Shown: positions 36,501 through 49,612 of the stretch, piece after piece
How the letters are laid out: each line of letters starts with the position of its first letter
How positions within the stretch are numbered: position 1 is the first letter of the stretch
Assembly: GCA_032768795.1 (NCBI GenBank)
Contig: CP136490.1
Span: forward strand, 806,001-870,000
Source of the DNA: Tremella fuciformis
Taxonomy: Eukaryota > Basidiomycota > Tremellomycetes > Tremellales > Tremellaceae
Direction: 5' to 3'
Length of the DNA stretch: 64,000 nt
Translations under genes and position numbers: made by a program
The notes under the pieces: model-generated
The model's database searches: none
Told to the model about the DNA's origin: nothing
What the model saw: only the letters and a program-made list of their open reading frames with translations

Positions 36501-36632
36501 TCACATCGCAAGCGCTGCTTCCTCGCTGCATTACACTCGCGAGCCCCAGTGGCACGTTTGCCACCAACGACAGGTCCGCCAGGCCAACCAACCACGTTCA
36601 CTCATTAACAACACAAACGGTCTCCCTCCGCC

Positions 36633-39600
36633 ATGTCGCCCGTGGCCAACGGCGCCGCTGCCCCCACTCCGCTTCCCTACTCCCCTATCGTTGATGACCT
36701 CACTGCTCTCGCTACCGCCCCATCTAACACCGATGCCAAGGCTATCGCAGATGGTATCGCCCTCAACCTGAAGAAAGCCTCTCGGACTCTTGACGCCCTT
36801 CAAGCTGCCAAAGTCGTGGACGTCGTCTTGATATGGGCAGGATCCAAGTCTGGATACGAGCGCGAGTCTGCCCCGGTTCTCGTCGAGCGGATATGCCGAT
36901 CTCTGGGCACCGGCGTCGAGGGTGTCTTTTTGCCTCTCATCCCGGCACTTCTGGGATTGGCCATGGACAAAGGCCAACCTGTGCGAAGCGCGGTCACCAG
37001 TGCAATCAATGCCATCGTCAAGGTCACCCCGCCCGAAGGCACCCGGGTCATGCTTGACACCTTGTGCAAGGTGCTCGATGAGGCGAAGGGTTGGAGGACC
37101 AAGGTTTCCACGTTGAAGGCGATCGAGGGCCTTGTTCGACCAGGAGCGGAGGAATGGGTGGCTTTCGAGCTTGGACACGTTATCCCTCATGTGGAGCATG
37201 CCATGCACGACACTAAGCAGGAGGTGAGCATGAAATGGTTTGTTTTTCCGCGCAACTCACAATCAGGTCTCTGCTGCTGCCGTGAAAGCTGCCACTACGC
37301 TTTGTTCCACTCTCCCCAACCCTGACGTGCTCAAGCACGTCGCTGCCCTCGTCTCAGCGATGCAGTCTCCCAACGCTGTCCCCAACACCATCAAGGGTTT
37401 ATCTTCTACCACCTTTGTTGCCGAAGTCAATGCGCCTACTCTGGCCGTTCTTGTTCCCCTGCTCACCCGTGCCCTCAAGGAGCGATCGACAGACACCCAG
37501 CGTATGACCTGTGTCGTCATTGGCAACCTCGTCAAGCTGGTCCGCGACCCAACTGTCGCCGCACGTTACCTCAGTCCCTTGGTCGAGGGTGTGGAGAAGA
37601 TCGCTGTTGGCGCCGCTTTCCCCGAGATCCGTGCATTCGCTCAGACCGCCCTCGACATCCTTACTCAGGCTGGTGCCTCGGCTACCGCTACTCCCCTCCC
37701 TCCTCGTGATGTTCCATTGTCCGTCACCGAAGCCCTTACGGTCATGGCTCCGCATCTCAAGATGCCCTCTCTCCCCTCACACCCCTCTCTGCCCTTGTCC
37801 GCTTCCTTGCCGAACTCGCCTGTCCTCGCGCACGCCATCGAATATCAGGCAAATGTTGTCGCCGATTTGGTGGAATTGCGAAGATGGGACGACGCCATCT
37901 GGGAGAAAAATGGGCTTGGTGGCTTCATGAAGTTGCTGCTGGGGTCTGAGGAGGGTGCAGCCGCCACGCAAGCCACCAGGAAGGCATTTATGGACATCGA
38001 CAAGCAACGCTACGCTCCAGCCCACGAGGACGATGGATCTGAAGGCGAGCTCTTGTGCGACATCCAGTTCTCACTCGCCTACGGTGGTTTGTTGCTGCTG
38101 AACCACACCAACCTGAAGCTGCGAAAGGGAAGACGATACGGTATCTGCGCAGCCAACGGCGCCGGCAAATCTACCTTGATGAAGGCTATTCGTGATGGCA
38201 AGGTAGAAGGATTTCCGCCTCAGGACGAGCTGCGATGCCTCATGGTAGAGCATGCACTGCAAGGCGAGGACGCCTCGATGGCCATTTTGGATTTCATTTC
38301 TTCGGACGTCAAGCTCAAGCACAAGACTCGAGAGGAGATCTCCGCCATGCTACTCTCAGTTGGCTTCTCGGACGAAAAGCAGAGGGATCCCGTCGCTTCG
38401 CTCTCGGGCGGTTGGAAGATGAAGCTCGAATTGGCGCGAGCGATGTTGATTGGTGCGGATATTCTCTTGCTGGACGAGCCGACCAATCACCTGGATGTGC
38501 AAACCGTTGCATGGCTCGAGCAGTATCTCTGCTCCCTCGACATCACAAACTTGATCGTGTCGCACGACTCTGGTTTCCTCGACAATGTCTGCACCGACAT
38601 CATCCACTACGAGGACAAGAAGCTCGCTTACTATCCCGGCAACTTGTCCAAGTTTGTTGAGAAGGTTCCCTCAGCCAAGTCGTACTACACCCTCGCTGCG
38701 ACCTCCATCAAATTCTCTTTCCCTCCACCTGGCAACTTGGTTGGTGTCCGCAGCAACACACGAGCTATCATGAAGATCAACAACTGTACCTTCACGTACC
38801 CTGGCGCCAGCAAGCCGAGCTTGAAGAATGTGTCCTGCTCGCTGAGCTTGAGCAGCAGAGTCGGAATCCTCGGACCGAATGGTGCGGGCAAGAGTACTCT
38901 CATCAAGGTCATGTTGGGCGAGGTGGAGCCGCAAGAAGGCACGGTAAGCAAACATCCGGCTCTCCGAGTCGGCTATGTCGCTCAACATGCCTTCCACCAT
39001 GTTGATCAGCACTTGACCAAGACTGCCGTTCAGTACATGTAAGTTTGCCCTGTCACTTGGGATTACCAGGCCTGACGTGCAGCCAATGGCGATACCAGGA
39101 TGGTCACGATAGGGAAATGATGGAGAAGGCGACTCGTACCTTGACTGCGGAAGACATGGAGATGATGGACCGACCGATTGAGGGCAAGAACGGCGAGCTC
39201 AGGAAGATCGAGTTCATCTTGGGTCGCCAAAAGCTCAAGAAGTCTTTCCAATACGAAGTCAAGTTCAAGGGTCTTGATCACCGACACAATGCCTGGATTC
39301 CGCGCGATGTCCTCATCGAAAAAGGGTTTACCAAGCTCGTTGGACGGTTTGACGACATGGAATCTTCCCGAGAAGGTGCCGGCATGCGCGACACCTCGGC
39401 CAATGCCGTCCGAGAGGTCCTTGAAGCCGTTGGTCTAGACGGTGACATTGCCCAATACAACGAGATCCAAGGGCTTTCGGGTGGACAGAAAGTCAAGGTC
39501 GTCATCGCTGCTGCGATGTTCAACAGGCCGCAATGCCTGTTCTTGGACGAGCCGACCAACTTCTTGGACCGTGAGGCATTGGGGTGAGCTAAGATACGCT

Positions 39601-40107
39601 GCTTCTGGACAAAATTGACTTGTAGTGGTCTCGCTGTCGCCATCAAAGAGTGGGGAGGTGCGGTCTGCATCATCTCGCACTCGCACGAATTCGTCTCGGC
39701 TCTCTGCCCGGAGATCTGGAATGTCGACGGTGGCGAGTTGACCGCGAAGGGCAAGGTGGCTCTCGTTGAAGATGCCTTTGACGACCCGTCTCGTCCTGCC
39801 TCTCGAACGACCAGCAAGGCTGGCACCCCACGTACTGCCACGCCTGGCTTGCTCAGCGGTGCTACCAGCACTGTCACCTCGGCTGCCAACTCTGGCGCCG
39901 AGGACCTGGGTGACGACTTGAAGAAGCTGGCCCTCAAACCCAAGAAGAAGAAGAAGGTGAGCTTATAAGACTTGGCGGTCTTCCGAAGCTGACATGCAGA
40001 TGACGCGTAACGAGCTCAAAGCGCAAGAAGAGCGCAGACGTTTGCGCAAGCTCAACTGGTTGACCTACGGTGGCGAGCGCGAGCCAGACACAGACGACGA
40101 CGCATAG
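36633..40107 (+). CDS. TEF3: Translation elongation factor 3 (eEF3)
   Basis: Five exons: 36633-37223, 37267-39038, 39083-39583, 39626-39956 and 40000-40107, giving 1100 aa. Order: N-terminal HEAT repeats; a first ABC cassette with ANGAGKST (Walker A), LSGGWKMKLELARA and LLLDEPTNHLD; a second cassette with GPNGAGKST, LSGGQKVKV and LFLDEPTNFLD; and, inserted in the second cassette, a chromodomain-like segment (FQYEVKFKGLDHRHNAW). The C-terminus is Lys-rich. eEF3 is a fungal ribosome-bound ATPase needed for E-site tRNA release and translocation. A pyrimidine-rich leader and few introns fit high expression. The length is slightly above the 1044-1055 of yeasts because of a Thr/Ala-rich segment before the basic tail. 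Confidence 0.98.
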
Positions 40108-40343
40108 AATCTGCTCCATCCTCTGCATCTTCGACACGCATCCCGAATCATCTTCGGCAAGGCGTGATGACCATAGAACGACATAGACGTTGTCTGTCTG
40201 TACCAGGATAATGTACTGCATAATATAGATCCGCATGGATACATGGCTCTTCTGTTGGCCTGGGTAGGCAATCGCTCTATCCTGCTTTTGTACTGGTACA
40301 TCGCATCCTGTCCGGCACAGTATCATGACACCCCACACGTCGC

Positions 40344-41499
40344 CTAGCGCATTGAGAACGAGTGGACGCCGGCCATGTACCGATCACCCTGCGAGGGGAA
40401 CTTTGCGAGTGTGTCGTTGACCTCTTTCAGCTCGGCATCGGTAAGTGTGATATGTGCGGCGTCTGCATTCTCGCGCACGCGCTCCGGGCGAGATGAACCA
40501 GGAATAGGGATGGTCTGAGATCAGCTGTGACCCCTTTCGGACATGTCAAGTCGAGGAGCTCACGCTGTCGCCCAGGCTGAGGATCCAGGCGAGGGCAAAT
40601 TGGCCCGTGGTGACGCCCTTCTTCTTGGCGAGCTCGTCGAGCTGGTCGACGAGCTTGAGGTTCTCGTAGAACGCCTCGCCCTGGAAACGCGGGAGGTACT
40701 TCTGGAACGAGCCATCCGGGATATCCTCGGGGCTCTTCCATTTCCGCGTCATGAACCCTCGTCCGAGGGGCGAGTAGCACAGTACGGGTATGCCCTCTTT
40801 GGCGCAAAAGGCCAGGGCGTCTTTGATATTTTGCTCGTATGACCAGAGGGAGACTTCGATCTCGAGAACGGCAATGGGGACGATCTGGAGTCAGCTCGAT
40901 CCATGACAGAGTAAGGTGCCAGCCATGGCTCACCTTGTGCGCCTTGGCGAGGGACTCTGCACTCGTCTCGCTCGCGCCGATGGCCCCGACGAGCCCTTCA
41001 TCCTTGAGCGTCTTGAGCGCCTTGAAGACCTCTTCAACAGGCACATCGGCCGGCAGGCGCGCGAGCGACCATACCTCGGGTTTCTTGCCGACCGCCTCGG
41101 TGTACTTCTTCACCTCGGAGCGGAAGAAGTCGAGGTCGAATTTGGGGTGCACCTGCTCGTCCTGCCCGCCCTTGCAGACGATGGTGATCTTGTCCTTGTA
41201 CTCGGGGTACTGTTTGAAGAAGCGGCCGATGAGCTCGACGTTGGCCGATTGGGCGTTGACGCCGTTCATGCCGCCGTAAAACATGGCCGTGGACCATGCG
41301 GTGGATCCGGCATCGGCGGCAGCCCTTCATGTCAGCTCCATGACTCGTGTAGTATGCCCGGGCTCGGCACTCACTTCATCGCGGCAAAGCTCTCTTCGTC
41401 CGGTACGGGCTTGGGCACCCAGGTCAGCTGCATGAGGCCGTAGCCGACCCGGCCGACGGTCTTGCCGGCAAGCGTGGTAGTCTTGTTGATGGGGGACAT
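40344..41499 (-). CDS. Aldo-keto reductase, pyridoxal reductase-like
   Basis: Four exons: 41499-41375, 41324-40934, 40884-40564 and 40514-40344, giving 335 aa. The TIM-barrel AKR signatures are present: the catalytic Tyr in TAMFYGG, Lys in TIVCKGGQ, EVSLWSYEQNI in place of the usual NQxEYS segment, and the NADPH-binding IPIPGSSRPERV near the end. Similarity in arrangement to fission yeast pyridoxal reductase (AKR8) is my best placement; that enzyme reduces pyridoxal to pyridoxine in the cytosol. The exact substrate is inference. Convergent with eEF3, stops 236 bp apart. Confidence 0.88.
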
Positions 41500-41878
41500 G
41501 TCGTTGAGGAGGTGAGATGAGTGAAGGGAGGTTGATGACGGTGGTCGTGATTGTGCGATGGTCCGAGTCTGCTGAAAGAGATGCACGATATATATCTTTT
41601 TCTCTCGCGGGTATGGCCAAGTGGAGAAAGTGGAGATGCATGACGTCGGTGCCTGATTTCCCTCCACGCCGAGTCCGGCAACCGAAAGGACCCCCCTCGC
41701 AGATCCGAGATGGAGGTCCTTTGGATCACGTGATTGAACCTTGATGTGACAAACCATTCACCGAGGCACTCCGCAGTCCGAAGCAAGAGGTGGAGGACCC
41801 CCGATGTTGACGTTGACAAGCCTCTACGATTGTCCATCTACGTCCATACGCCCGAAGGGGTACATGTACATGCGTCGT
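41500..41878. other. Intergenic region
   Basis: A 379-bp gap upstream of the aldo-keto reductase and downstream of PNS1, both on the minus strand. It includes 'gatcacgtgatt' (about 41724-41735), a palindromic CACGTG E-box. No gene seen. Confidence 0.45.
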
Positions 41879-44202
41879 CTAGTGCGGAACACCCTCGACC
41901 ACCCGCGGATACGTCTGTTGGATCATCTGGAACAATCCCGGACTGCGCTCCTGCAAGACCCTGACGCTTCAGCTGGAAACTCCACCTCGGCGACCTGGCG
42001 ATGACTAACATAGGATCCTCCCCCAAGCCAACAAAGATTGTCGAGACGCCAGCTTCTATGGCCGAGCCGAGGGTGAAGCCCATATTGATCCCGATCAAGA
42101 AAGAGTAGAGGATGATTGGCGCAGAATATTGCCCGTCGGCGTTGTAGGCTGGGTGAGTGTCTGAGGAGTGAGTCCGCGTTATGCCAGAAAGAACCGGGAC
42201 TGACATCTCAAGTAGATGTAGCCGAAGACAGCGCAGAGGAATCCGTTGACATATGCGCCCCACATGATGACTGTTCCAACCAGCGAGTCATTGACCATGG
42301 CGTCGATGCCTACATGATGAGCATAGCCACCGAATAGTAAAGGCGACACTCACCTCGGTTCTTGAGTAAGTTCCAGGTGTCTTTCGCAGCGGGAATATAT
42401 GCCTTTCCATACAGAGCTAGCGGTCAGTATTCCCCTCGCTTGTGATGTCAATGGAGCTGACAGATTTCGATGTAGGCATCTGAAACGTAAGCAAGTGCAC
42501 GGTGTACGCAGAAGCGATACTGACATTTGTTGAACCACTGAATCATCCCCTCAATACACCCGATACAGCAAGACGCCTGCGATAAGCAATGGTATCATAT
42601 CAAGCAAAGATCGCGTACACAGCACGCGACAATGGAGCCAATCATGTCCCCCTGTCCTGCCTCATACTGCGAAACGGCGTTGAGAAGCAGTCGAATCAAT
42701 TCGAGGATAGTGACAATGAGCGAGCCAAATGCCACACTACCAAGGGAGAGTGTGATCGACCGAACAAACGCTTTGAGGGTCGCTCGTTTGGGCAGACCTC
42801 CGTTGGCCATACGAGGTCCGTAATAATACCAGCCTGACCATTCAGCCCATTCATATTACAAAACAGGCAGGCAGGCTGACCTCCGAAAATTCCACCTGCA
42901 AGGGTGCACAGACAAACGTTTGCGATGACTTGCGAGGTCCAGTAATACGCAAAGGTCTGGTAGAAGATCAGGCCCGCTACCTTACCCGAGGAACACGTCG
43001 TGCTTCCGCAAGCTGGGATGAGCCCGCTCGATTACATTGGGGAGGATGCGAGACTGACTTTGACTTCCAGGTGTCCATTTCACGTAAATGCCGATTACCG
43101 ACCAGGCGTAAAAGAAGGACCAAGCGGTCTGCACTATGAGGCCGATAATGACGACAGCATACACAGATGGGTGGTGCTTTGTGATGTCGATGGTTGTCTG
43201 TAAGAGCATCTTTGCGAATGGAATCCTTCACATTAGCTCAGAAACAGGTCGGCCGGGAGGACACACCTTTTCCGCATGAACCAATAAAACACCACTGAGA
43301 GGACCGCGATCACCAAGAAAATGATCGCCCCGGACCAGTCTAACGGTCAGTTTGTTAGTATCGCAAGGACGTCGACACACATTTGATGATGAAGTAATCT
43401 GGAAGTCAGCTTCATCCGACATGATACGTGTGTCGGGGCTTACAGATGCAGATGCCAATATTCAGTATCACCGTCAAGGCCAGAGTAATCTCTATTATCA
43501 CCCGGGTGAAGGCTCGGACCATCTAGTCCAATCAACACTCTGCAAACATAAGCAAACTCGGACTCTTACGATGAGCCAGATTGACGCGAAGAAAAGGCCC
43601 AGGCAACACACAACCAGCAGGAGATATGCAGCATGGCTTCGAGTCAACCGACATTCTCTCTTTGGCAAGTGAGACACTCACTAGTCCAGAGTGACACTGC
43701 TCCCCGTCTCTCCTTGACCAGAACTGCCGAATCCCCCGCCCAAGCCGTTCACCTGTATGAACGCATGTATCGCTATCCCAGCAATGACCACGAACCCTGC
43801 CACCGCCGCCACAAACAGCACGAGGAATATCGGATCGTTCAGTCGCTTCTTTGGGGCAAATCTGGTGCCCGTCTTTTCCGTCTGCTGAGAGAAGGGTGCA
43901 GTGTCGGGCGGTGGCTGCCATCCGTTCCCTTGCTGGGCAGCCTCGGCTCCGTTGGTGTTCTGAGCATAGGGTTGGGACGCCTGCATCTGAGGCGGACCAG
44001 GTGGCGGGGCATACGCTGGCTGCTGCTGGTGTTGAGGCGGCTTCTCCTGTTGATACTGATACTGCCCCTGTCCATTTTGGCCGTACGGCTGTTGATACGA
44101 AGGTTGTTGCGGGTAGCCGCCATATTGCTGAGGCTGCTGCTGTTGGTAGCCCTGTTGAGGGTATCCGCCCTGCGCTTCGTTGTAGTACTGTGCTGCGGAC
44201 AT
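41879..44202 (-). CDS. PNS1: PNS1, choline-transporter-like membrane protein
   Basis: A multi-exon gene from 44202 to the stop at 41881-41879. The first exon encodes a long cytosolic tail rich in Q, Y, P and G (YPQQ, YQQP, QGQYQYQQ), then NDPIFLVLFVAAVAGFVVIAG as TM1. Later exons give multiple membrane spans (ITLALTVILNIGICIYYF; AVVIIGLIVQTAWSFFYAW) and the family's C-terminal block SAIEAGVSTIFVGLGEDP followed by QERSPGLF and QTYPRV. Splicing of the last intron was fixed by that block: without it the end is unlike any CTL protein. CTL/SLC44 relatives transport choline in animals; in yeast Pns1 is a non-essential plasma-membrane protein without proven choline transport. Confidence 0.9.
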
Positions 44203-44784
44203 CGCGCCAAGCGATTATAGGATAGGGAGTCCTGTTCCCTCGCGATGCTGCGGATGGGAGTGTTGTTCACTGGCAGTTGTCACCTCGACGTTGACCGATC
44301 CGGGTAATCGAAGACATGCATGACGTCGTTCGGCGTCAAACAGGGATTGACTCCGGACTGCCACACGGAGTACAGTTAGCAACCAAGGACCCAAGCCTTT
44401 TCATATTGCCGCTAATCCCGCTCTTCCCCTTTGGCCCCTCCTTCGTCATAGGGGGACGCGCGACTTAGGCGTGCGCGCACAGATGACAAGCGTAAGAGAC
44501 AATCGCAACCTATTGCCCCTACACCTCACATTGTCTCGCTTTGAAGACCACTAGGATATACCACAAGCATGTCCCGACTAGTCCAGACATAGAAGGAGCA
44601 CCTCCTCTCGAGACGGCTGTATAACGACAGCTTCAGAATCTGTCGACAGCGATTCTCAATTATATGACCCCGGGCAACGCACATTCCGGTTCTCAATCAT
44701 CCCGTGTTCGCAAGTCCTGTAACATCGTCGCCGCCTCGATCACGCGACCACTCCTAGATCCGAGTCCGGCGTTGCCGAAGCGAT
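44203..44784. other. Divergent promoter region PNS1/striatin
   Basis: A 582-bp gap between divergent starts. The part near 44650-44784 has an open frame upstream of the chosen striatin start, but in another phase. No motif singled out. Confidence 0.45.
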
Positions 44785-47497
44785 ATGCTTCGCCATCTCG
44801 CCCCTCGTCCGGGCTACCAGGAGCTGACCCAACCTGCTGCTCCAGAGTCTGCCCAGGCGCAGACGAGCCAATTCGGTAACCGATTCATGGGACAGCCTCA
44901 GCCGCAGCAACAGCCACAACAGCAACAGTCGCAAGCTCAAATGCAGCAGCAGCAGCAAGGCTCCTCGATTGTCGGCGTGACCGATACCCAGAGCCAGAGC
45001 AATGGTGGACCGGAAAAGGAGATGAACCTGGCCGCTGTACTGCACTATCTGCAAAGCGAATGGCGGCGGTGGGAGAGGGATAGAAACGAGTGGGAGATCG
45101 AGCGAGCTGAGATGCGGGTGTGTCTTTGGCCTGCTTGGCCGATATGAGAGTTCGTCCTGACCAGAAGGCTCGGATAGCTCTGCTCGAGGGACAGCGCAAA
45201 TCCGCTGAGAACCTAAAAGTGGATCTTCTCAAACGGGTCAAGCTGCTAGAGTATGCCTTGCGGACTGAAAGGTTGGTGGTCCAGACTACTGCAGGGCGAG
45301 GCTTGAGGCTCATTGTCAGATCATCTGCACGTGCAAGCAGCAGTACGCTCGGCCGGTCGTCGACTCTACCCCCGAGCAGGCTTGTGGCTCTACAAGACGA
45401 GGATGCACGGAGCAGTAGTGAGAGAGAGGGCAGCGGTAGCGAAGCCTCGGATGAAGGTCAGCTCTGGCCTTCAATCGATGTCTCGGAAACATCGCTGATC
45501 TTGCAGGTGACAAAGCCAAGCCGAGCAATACCAACGGTGTCCACACTGCGGCAATGAATCGTGGTGCCACCCTTGCTGCCCGTGCTGCACCAGAATCAAC
45601 TGGTGCGTGGAAGGTGATTGGCGCGGCACCCAGAGACCCGAAGTCTAGGGAAAGGAGCAGGGAGTACCTGAAGCAGTCAGTGTAGCCGCTACTGTACGAA
45701 GCGAAGCTTATCCGAAGATGTCTGCAGGAAGTATCGTACCTCACTTCTCCCGGCGCTCTCAACCCTCTCTCCCCTCGGCCGCCCGTCGAGCTTGACCAAG
45801 TCGATGAGTCTGGTGAGGCACCCGATCAAAGCAATAATCCTGCTCTGCCCGATCGACCGCAGAAAGTCATGCCTGAGAACCCAATTGCATCCACATTTAA
45901 CAGCCCCGACCTAGCTGTAAACGGAGTCAAGCCGATTCCGCCTCCCAATGGCTTGCCAAATGGCGATCACGCACATGCGACAACGTCCGAAACCCCCTCT
46001 GGCTCATTGGCTGTTCCCAAATCCGATGCACTCCATAGTGTCACAATTGTCGATTCCAAGCCCCCTTCGTCGCCCTTGGTCAAGACTTCACGTCTGCCTG
46101 ACCCTTTGAGCCAGGAAGCGCATGGCGAACCGCAACTCTTGACTGCCATTTATCGGCCGGACAGCAAAGCGGCTTGGCGTGAAGAGCTGCGTGCAGCGAA
46201 TGAACAAGCCGAAAAGGTATCTTGTGAACAGCATCGCTGCTTGGGCCCAAGCTGATCATCAGGCTCGATCGAGTCGAGGTAGCGTCAAATCCGAACATAT
46301 GGACGATGACCAGCTTTCTCAACTTTCTCTGAATTCCGGCGAAGATGAGATGAAGCCAGAAGAGCCCGTTGAACGTTCATGGACTTCCCGACGAACACTA
46401 AAATCGCATCTCGACGTTGCCCGTACAGTTGCGTTCGCTCATGGTCCTACACTCCTTCTAGCTTCGGGATCAGACGATTGCACCGTCAAAGTATGGTCGG
46501 CCGACGCACACTCTATCCTCACGTCGCCTCGCTCTACCACCGAAATCGGACCAATCATGACCTATCGGGGTCATACAGCCCCAGTCACTTCCGTGCAGAT
46601 TTCGACGGCCGCAGGACTCATTTTCAGTGCTAGCATGGATGCAACCGTCCGGATATGGAGACTTCCGCCGAACGATCACGATCCCTATGCGCCTTACGAC
46701 CCGAGTATGGCTGTTCAGACATTGGAGAGCCACAGCGAGGCTGTCTGGGACGTACTCCTGCTTCCTGCAAGGGAACCAAAGCGATCCGGGAAGCATGGCG
46801 CAGTACGGCTAGCAAGTGCCAGCGCGGACGGTACGGTCAAGCTGTGGGAGGAGAATGAGAGCGGAGTGTGGGAGCCCCAGGACAGTCTCTTCATAGGGAC
46901 GGGTGTCATCCCAACTGCGCTCGCTCACAATCTTGCCTTAGACCGGCTCTTAGTGGGAATGAGCAATGGTCAATTCGGTGTATGGGACGCAAACGAGACA
47001 CCTGCAAGACTCCGCAAGACTCTTGGGACGCTCTCCGATGGTGAGTGATTTCTGTTCTCGGATCACGAGGTCTGGTAACCCACACTTGCAGCCGCCCAAA
47101 TCAACGGCATCATGTGTCACCCGACAATGCCGATCTTGGTGACTGCTGCCGAGGATGGCAATCTCAGATTCTTTGACATCCGCACAGGTGAGTTCGCAGG
47201 CCTGCCCGAGATGAGGGCTTACCCCTGGCAGGCAATCTCACGCATACGATACTAGCCCACCCTTCACCTTGCACAAGCATCATCCTGTCGCCGTACTCGC
47301 CAACGACCCTTCTCACCAGCTCGACAGACTGCTCCATACGGTCATGGGATATATCGAAGAAGATGTCCTTGCAGGATCTTTCGGGACATCGGCAGAAATC
47401 TGACGAAGGCGTGTGTGGCTTAGGCGGACACCCAGAGCTGCCCATCGTCGCGAGTGCAGGCGGCGATGGTGTGGTCAGGCTCTGGGTAGCGGTGTAA
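44785..47497 (+). CDS. Striatin homologue (STRIPAK scaffold, WD40)
   Basis: Eight exons: 44785-45117, 45165-45271, 45338-45456, 45507-45675, 45718-46216, 46263-47040, 47092-47187 and 47232-47497, giving 788 aa. After a poly-Gln segment comes the striatin N-terminal block AAVLHYLQSEWRRWERDRNEWE (caveolin-binding/coiled coil) and LLEGQRKSAENLKVDLLKRVKLLEYAL. A linker with REYLKQCLQEVSYLTSPGALNP follows, and then six or seven WD40 repeats (ASGSDDCTVKVW, FSASMDATVRIW, ASADGTVKLW, AEDGNLRFF, ASAGGDGVVRLW). Striatin is the PP2A regulatory scaffold of the STRIPAK complex, which controls cell fusion, septation and development (Pro11/Ham-3/Far8 in fungi). The intron 45272-45337 is a multiple of three with no stop, so it is easily missed. 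Confidence 0.94.
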
Positions 47498-48121
47498 CCG
47501 TTGAGTGCTGGTGGTCTTGTAAGAGGGGGAGTATTTTCGGAGGCATAGGTTGGGCCATCATGACGACGTTCGGGCCTTCGGGCAGTGTCTGGGCATATCA
47601 CCATTACATACTTGTGCATAGCATGCATCACGACTTGTCACGAGCGACCTGACTCCTCGGGCAGTCCTCCTCGGCCCCAAGTCTTCTGCTGTCATATCAG
47701 AGAATGGACTATCCACCGCATGCTCAAGACAACATTCGGCCTCGGTCTGGCGTAAAGGATGCCGGCATGCGCCACGCACGGAGATCAAAAGATGCCAGGT
47801 CCGCCGACGGCCATCGGCTCTGAATACCGTGGAATGCTCCGAGAGCGTCATGTTCCCTTGGGATCATTACGTTTTCGACGGCTTCTCCATGTTCGGCGAC
47901 GGCCTTGATGCGTCTCGGTGCGGCGCCCGTCCTTCTTTGCACGTCAGCTAGAGGGGCGGATCGTACGTAAAGCTCGGCCAGCTCTCGCAGGCTCGGCAAC
48001 GGTCAAACAGCGCGGACAGGGTATAAGATGGTAGTATTGCCTCTGAGTGTCGCGCACTCCTCTACATTTTTAGTCTCCGGCCCGAACATACCCACGACAC
48101 ACCCGAGTGATCTTGAGCAAG
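47498..48121. other. Intergenic region
   Basis: A 624-bp gap between two plus-strand genes. Only short, overlapping open frames are seen, and no motif is recognised. Confidence 0.45.
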
Positions 48122-49358
48122 ATGTCCCTCGTCTTCAACAGACAGACCAATGCCATCGACATCTGCCGGGCGTTTGCCGCCGAGATCAAAGGCCGTACCG
48201 TGCTCCTCACGGGCCCTACGCCGGGCGGAGTGGGCTATACAGTCGCTCTTGACATCGCTGAGCAAGGACCGGCATTGATGGTCCTTGTTGGGCGCAGCTT
48301 GAGCAAGTCAGTACAATACAAATTCGAGGGCACCAATCCTGCAGCTAACTGGCAGGCTCGAAGAGGCCCGTGAGGGTATCGTGGCTAAGAACCCTGAGGT
48401 CAAGGTCGAGCTGGTGCAGTGTGATCTGGGCAACCTGGCGTCCGTCCGCAAAGCCGCTGAGGAGATCATTTCGAAGGACTACACGATTGACTACCTCATT
48501 GCCAATGCCGCCATTGTCAGTCGTATGATGCACTACACGAGGGCACAGCTGATCCGCAGATGGATGCCCCTTTCACCCTCACCGACGAGGGCTTCGAGCT
48601 CCAGCTCGTCACGAACTACCTATCCAACTACGTGTTGCTGGGAAAGATTCTGACCCAGATCCTCCGCAGCGAGAAGAAGACGATTGTACTCGTCTCGAGT
48701 GGCTCGCACGCCCTCAACTCGGTGCAATGGGACGACCCTTACTTCTCCCACACGGACTATGGCACTCAGAAGGGATAGTGGGTGGCTGCCCCGCCCAGCC
48801 GCCCAGCCGCGACGTCAGCTAACATCCCAGTGCCCAGTCTAAATCGGCGGTCATTTTGTACGCCCGAGCACTGGCCAAGCAGTACGGTGCCCAAGGCTTG
48901 AGGGTATTGTCGCCGACGGTAGGTTTTCAGTAGGCGCAGGCTAGATCCTGACTCTTCAAGCCCGGCCCCACGCCCAGCAACCTCTCCCGCCACTGGACTA
49001 TCGAGACCAAGATCGCCATGGGCAAGCAGTATCATAATGCCTTCCATGAGAATGGCGAGTTGAACCTCTCCAGCCCGCTGTGGAAGACCCTCGAACAGGG
49101 CGCGGCGACGTGAGTTTTTTCTCCATCATCAATTTTCGGTGCCGAGCCATCAGCATCGTCCGTGCGGCTTTCGACAAGTCACTGCCGAATGGTGTGTATA
49201 TGAACGACTGCAACGCCGCCGAAGCCGCTTGTGCCGAGTGGGCAAAGGATCCGGTGGGCTCCTCCATCGATCTCCATCGATGCGGCACAGCTGACATTTA
49301 GGCTCTCATTGACAAAATACAGGCCTGGACTGACAATCTGCTTAAAGCGCCCAAGTGA
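48122..49358 (+). CDS. Short-chain dehydrogenase/reductase (retinol dehydrogenase/WWOX-like)
   Basis: Seven exons: 48122-48306, 48356-48515, 48560-48777, 48831-48918, 48961-49109, 49154-49253 and 49302-49358, giving 318 aa. The cofactor motif reads TGPTPGGVGYT (an unusual Pro-containing variant of TGxxxGxG), then LVGRS, CDLGNLASV, the NAA motif ANAAI, the catalytic Ser in VSSGSH, and Tyr-Lys in YAQSKSA. The C-terminal EQGAATTIVRA matches the RDH/WWOX-like branch. The substrate is unknown. The exon 6 acceptor (49153) was chosen because it restores GAATTIVRAAF. Confidence 0.85.
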
Positions 49359-49612
49359 TGTGATTGGTAGGGATGAATATGCATCCAAGTTTGTTTGCGA
49401 GCTGTCATGCAGCATGGCTGCCATGAGTCGAGGACTCCACGAGGCTGTCCTGTGGCACCCTGCTGTTGACGAACTGCCACCCTGCCACACTCCCGTCTTC
49501 GCTTCCCAGTACATTGACCATGGGCATCCTTTGACCTTCTCTCGTCTCGAAGCAACGCCCGACGACCGTGTCCATCGTGGAGTGGCGTGGTGCGCTCATC
49601 GACGAGCTGGCA

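Larger units (their letters stand above)
35362..36632. other. Large gene-free block between CENP-A and eEF3
   Basis: About 1.27 kb without a supported gene. From about 35740 to 36360 the sequence is richer in A/T than its surroundings and contains short inverted repeats such as 'atgatcatctgatcagcctagcatgcc' pieces around 36040-36070. A GC-rich cluster of perfect hairpins lies at 36136-36228 (separate entry). The last 270 bp should be the eEF3 promoter. Confidence 0.5.
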
